Positions 63,544-64,000 of a stretch of DNA of 64,000 nucleotides are shown piece by piece. The notes below the pieces were generated by a model. That model was not told where the DNA came from and did not search any database. It saw only the letters and a list, made by a program, of their open reading frames with translations. Made by a program: the position numbers and the translations under genes. The stretch spans positions 434,001 to 498,000 of the forward strand of contig NZ_CP066129.1 of the NCBI RefSeq assembly GCF_019242955.1. Direction: 5' to 3'. The DNA is from Morganella morganii. GTDB taxonomy: Bacteria; Pseudomonadota; Gammaproteobacteria; Enterobacterales; Enterobacteriaceae. Numbering within the stretch: position 1 is the first letter of the stretch; each line of letters starts with the position of its first letter.

Positions 63544-64000
63544 ATGGAACTGTACAATTTAAAAGATGAGAGTGAGAAAGTCAGTTTTGCACAGGCGGTA
63601 AAACAGGGGCTGGGACGCGGACAGGGGCTGTTCTTCCCGCGTGAGATTCCGTTTTTTGATGCAACGGAAATGGATAAGCTGCTGGCGATGGATTTTGTCA
63701 GCCGCAGCACGGCCATTCAGCATGCACTGATTGGTGATGAGATTCCGGAAGCTGAGCTGGCAGCGCGTGTCCGTGCCGCCTTTGCTTTTCCGGCACCGCT
63801 CAGTCCGGTGGAGCCGGATGTGGCCTGTCTGGAGCTGTTTCACGGCCCGACACTGGCATTCAAAGATTTCGGCGGACGTTTTATGGCCCAGGCGCTGGCT
63901 GCCGTTGCCGGTGACAAGCCAGTCACCATTCTTACCGCCACCTCCGGCGATACCGGTGCAGCGGTTGCTCATGCTTTTTACGGCCTGAAAAACGTGCAGG
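63544..64000 (+). CDS. thrC: Threonine synthase ThrC (5' part, runs off the window)
   Basis: First 152 codons. MELYNLKDESEKVSFAQAVK matches the E. coli N-terminus. The PLP-binding lysine lies in LAFKDFGGRFMAQ (about residue 107), and TATSGDTGAAVAHAFYGL near the window end is the phosphate-binding region. Converts O-phosphohomoserine to threonine. The ATG at 63544 is 9 bp after the thrB stop. Confidence 0.98.
   Translation, partial: MELYNLKDESEKVSFAQAVKQGLGRGQGLFFPREIPFFDATEMDKLLAMDFVSRSTAIQHALIGDEIPEAELAARVRAAFAFPAPLSPVEPDVACLELFHGPTLAFKDFGGRFMAQALAAVAGDKPVTILTATSGDTGAAVAHAFYGLKNVQ

Noticed and set aside
1..64000. Insertion sequences, integrase genes, prophage or CRISPR arrays
   Set aside because: No transposase, integrase, phage structural gene or spacer-repeat array was seen on either strand.

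Overview
The window is about 64 kb of a gammaproteobacterial chromosome, order Enterobacterales, and most likely Morganella (M. morganii). Two lines of evidence support this. The core genes follow almost exactly the Escherichia coli order around 99-100/0 min: tRNA-Leu, rsmC, holD, rimI, prfC, osmY, yjjU, yjjV, deoCABD, ytjB, serB, radA, nadR, ettA, slt, trpR, yjjX, gpmB, rob, creA, arcA, thrLABC. The urease operon has the order ureABCEFGD with a urea transporter behind it and no adjacent ureR. The species name is an inference; the order is secure.

Layout. 1-4025: 3' end of phoA, a YjbB-type Na/phosphate transporter with PhoU-like tail, a shortened GNAT-like ORF, and the small Fur-box gene yjjZ. 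4067-4354: two tRNA-Leu(CAG) genes with a strong stable-RNA promoter. 4391-18288: rsmC, holD-rimI, a flagellin lysine methylase gene (fliB) where E. coli has yjjG, prfC, a short osmY, a frameshifted yjjU, yjjV, a CNT nucleoside transporter, then the deoCABD nucleoside catabolic operon behind a perfect CRP box.

18300-43830 is a block of roughly 25 kb of accessory genes between deoD and ytjB-serB. From left to right it has: two small membrane-protein ORFs; a complete protease-associated import system (lipoprotein M16 protease, YddA/FusD-type ABC transporter, TonB-dependent receptor with an N-terminal signalling domain, FecR-type anti-sigma and FecI-type sigma factors, and a divergent dedicated TonB) with Fur-like boxes; a Nik/Opp-family ABC importer with only one ATPase gene; the urease operon; a urea transporter; a Kch-like potassium channel; a FUSC membrane protein; crcB; and a decayed HTH antitoxin. 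These fit together as iron scavenging by importing and cleaving a protein ligand, plus nickel-dependent ureolysis with supporting ion and urea transport.

44493-64000 returns to the conserved backbone with small insertions: a yefM-yoeB toxin-antitoxin pair between nadR and ettA, a candidate Hfq-type small RNA between ettA and slt, and an AraC regulator with a GNAT enzyme between trpR and yjjX. creBCD are missing between creA and arcA. The window ends in the thr operon, with leader peptide and attenuator, inside thrC.

The observation I rate highest is the protease-associated import system joined to FecI/FecR surface signalling (19144-28985). Next come the candidate small RNA (about 51143-51261), the broken yjjU (a seven-G tract at the catalytic DGG motif), the antitoxin relic beside crcB, and the small membrane-protein pair behind deoD.
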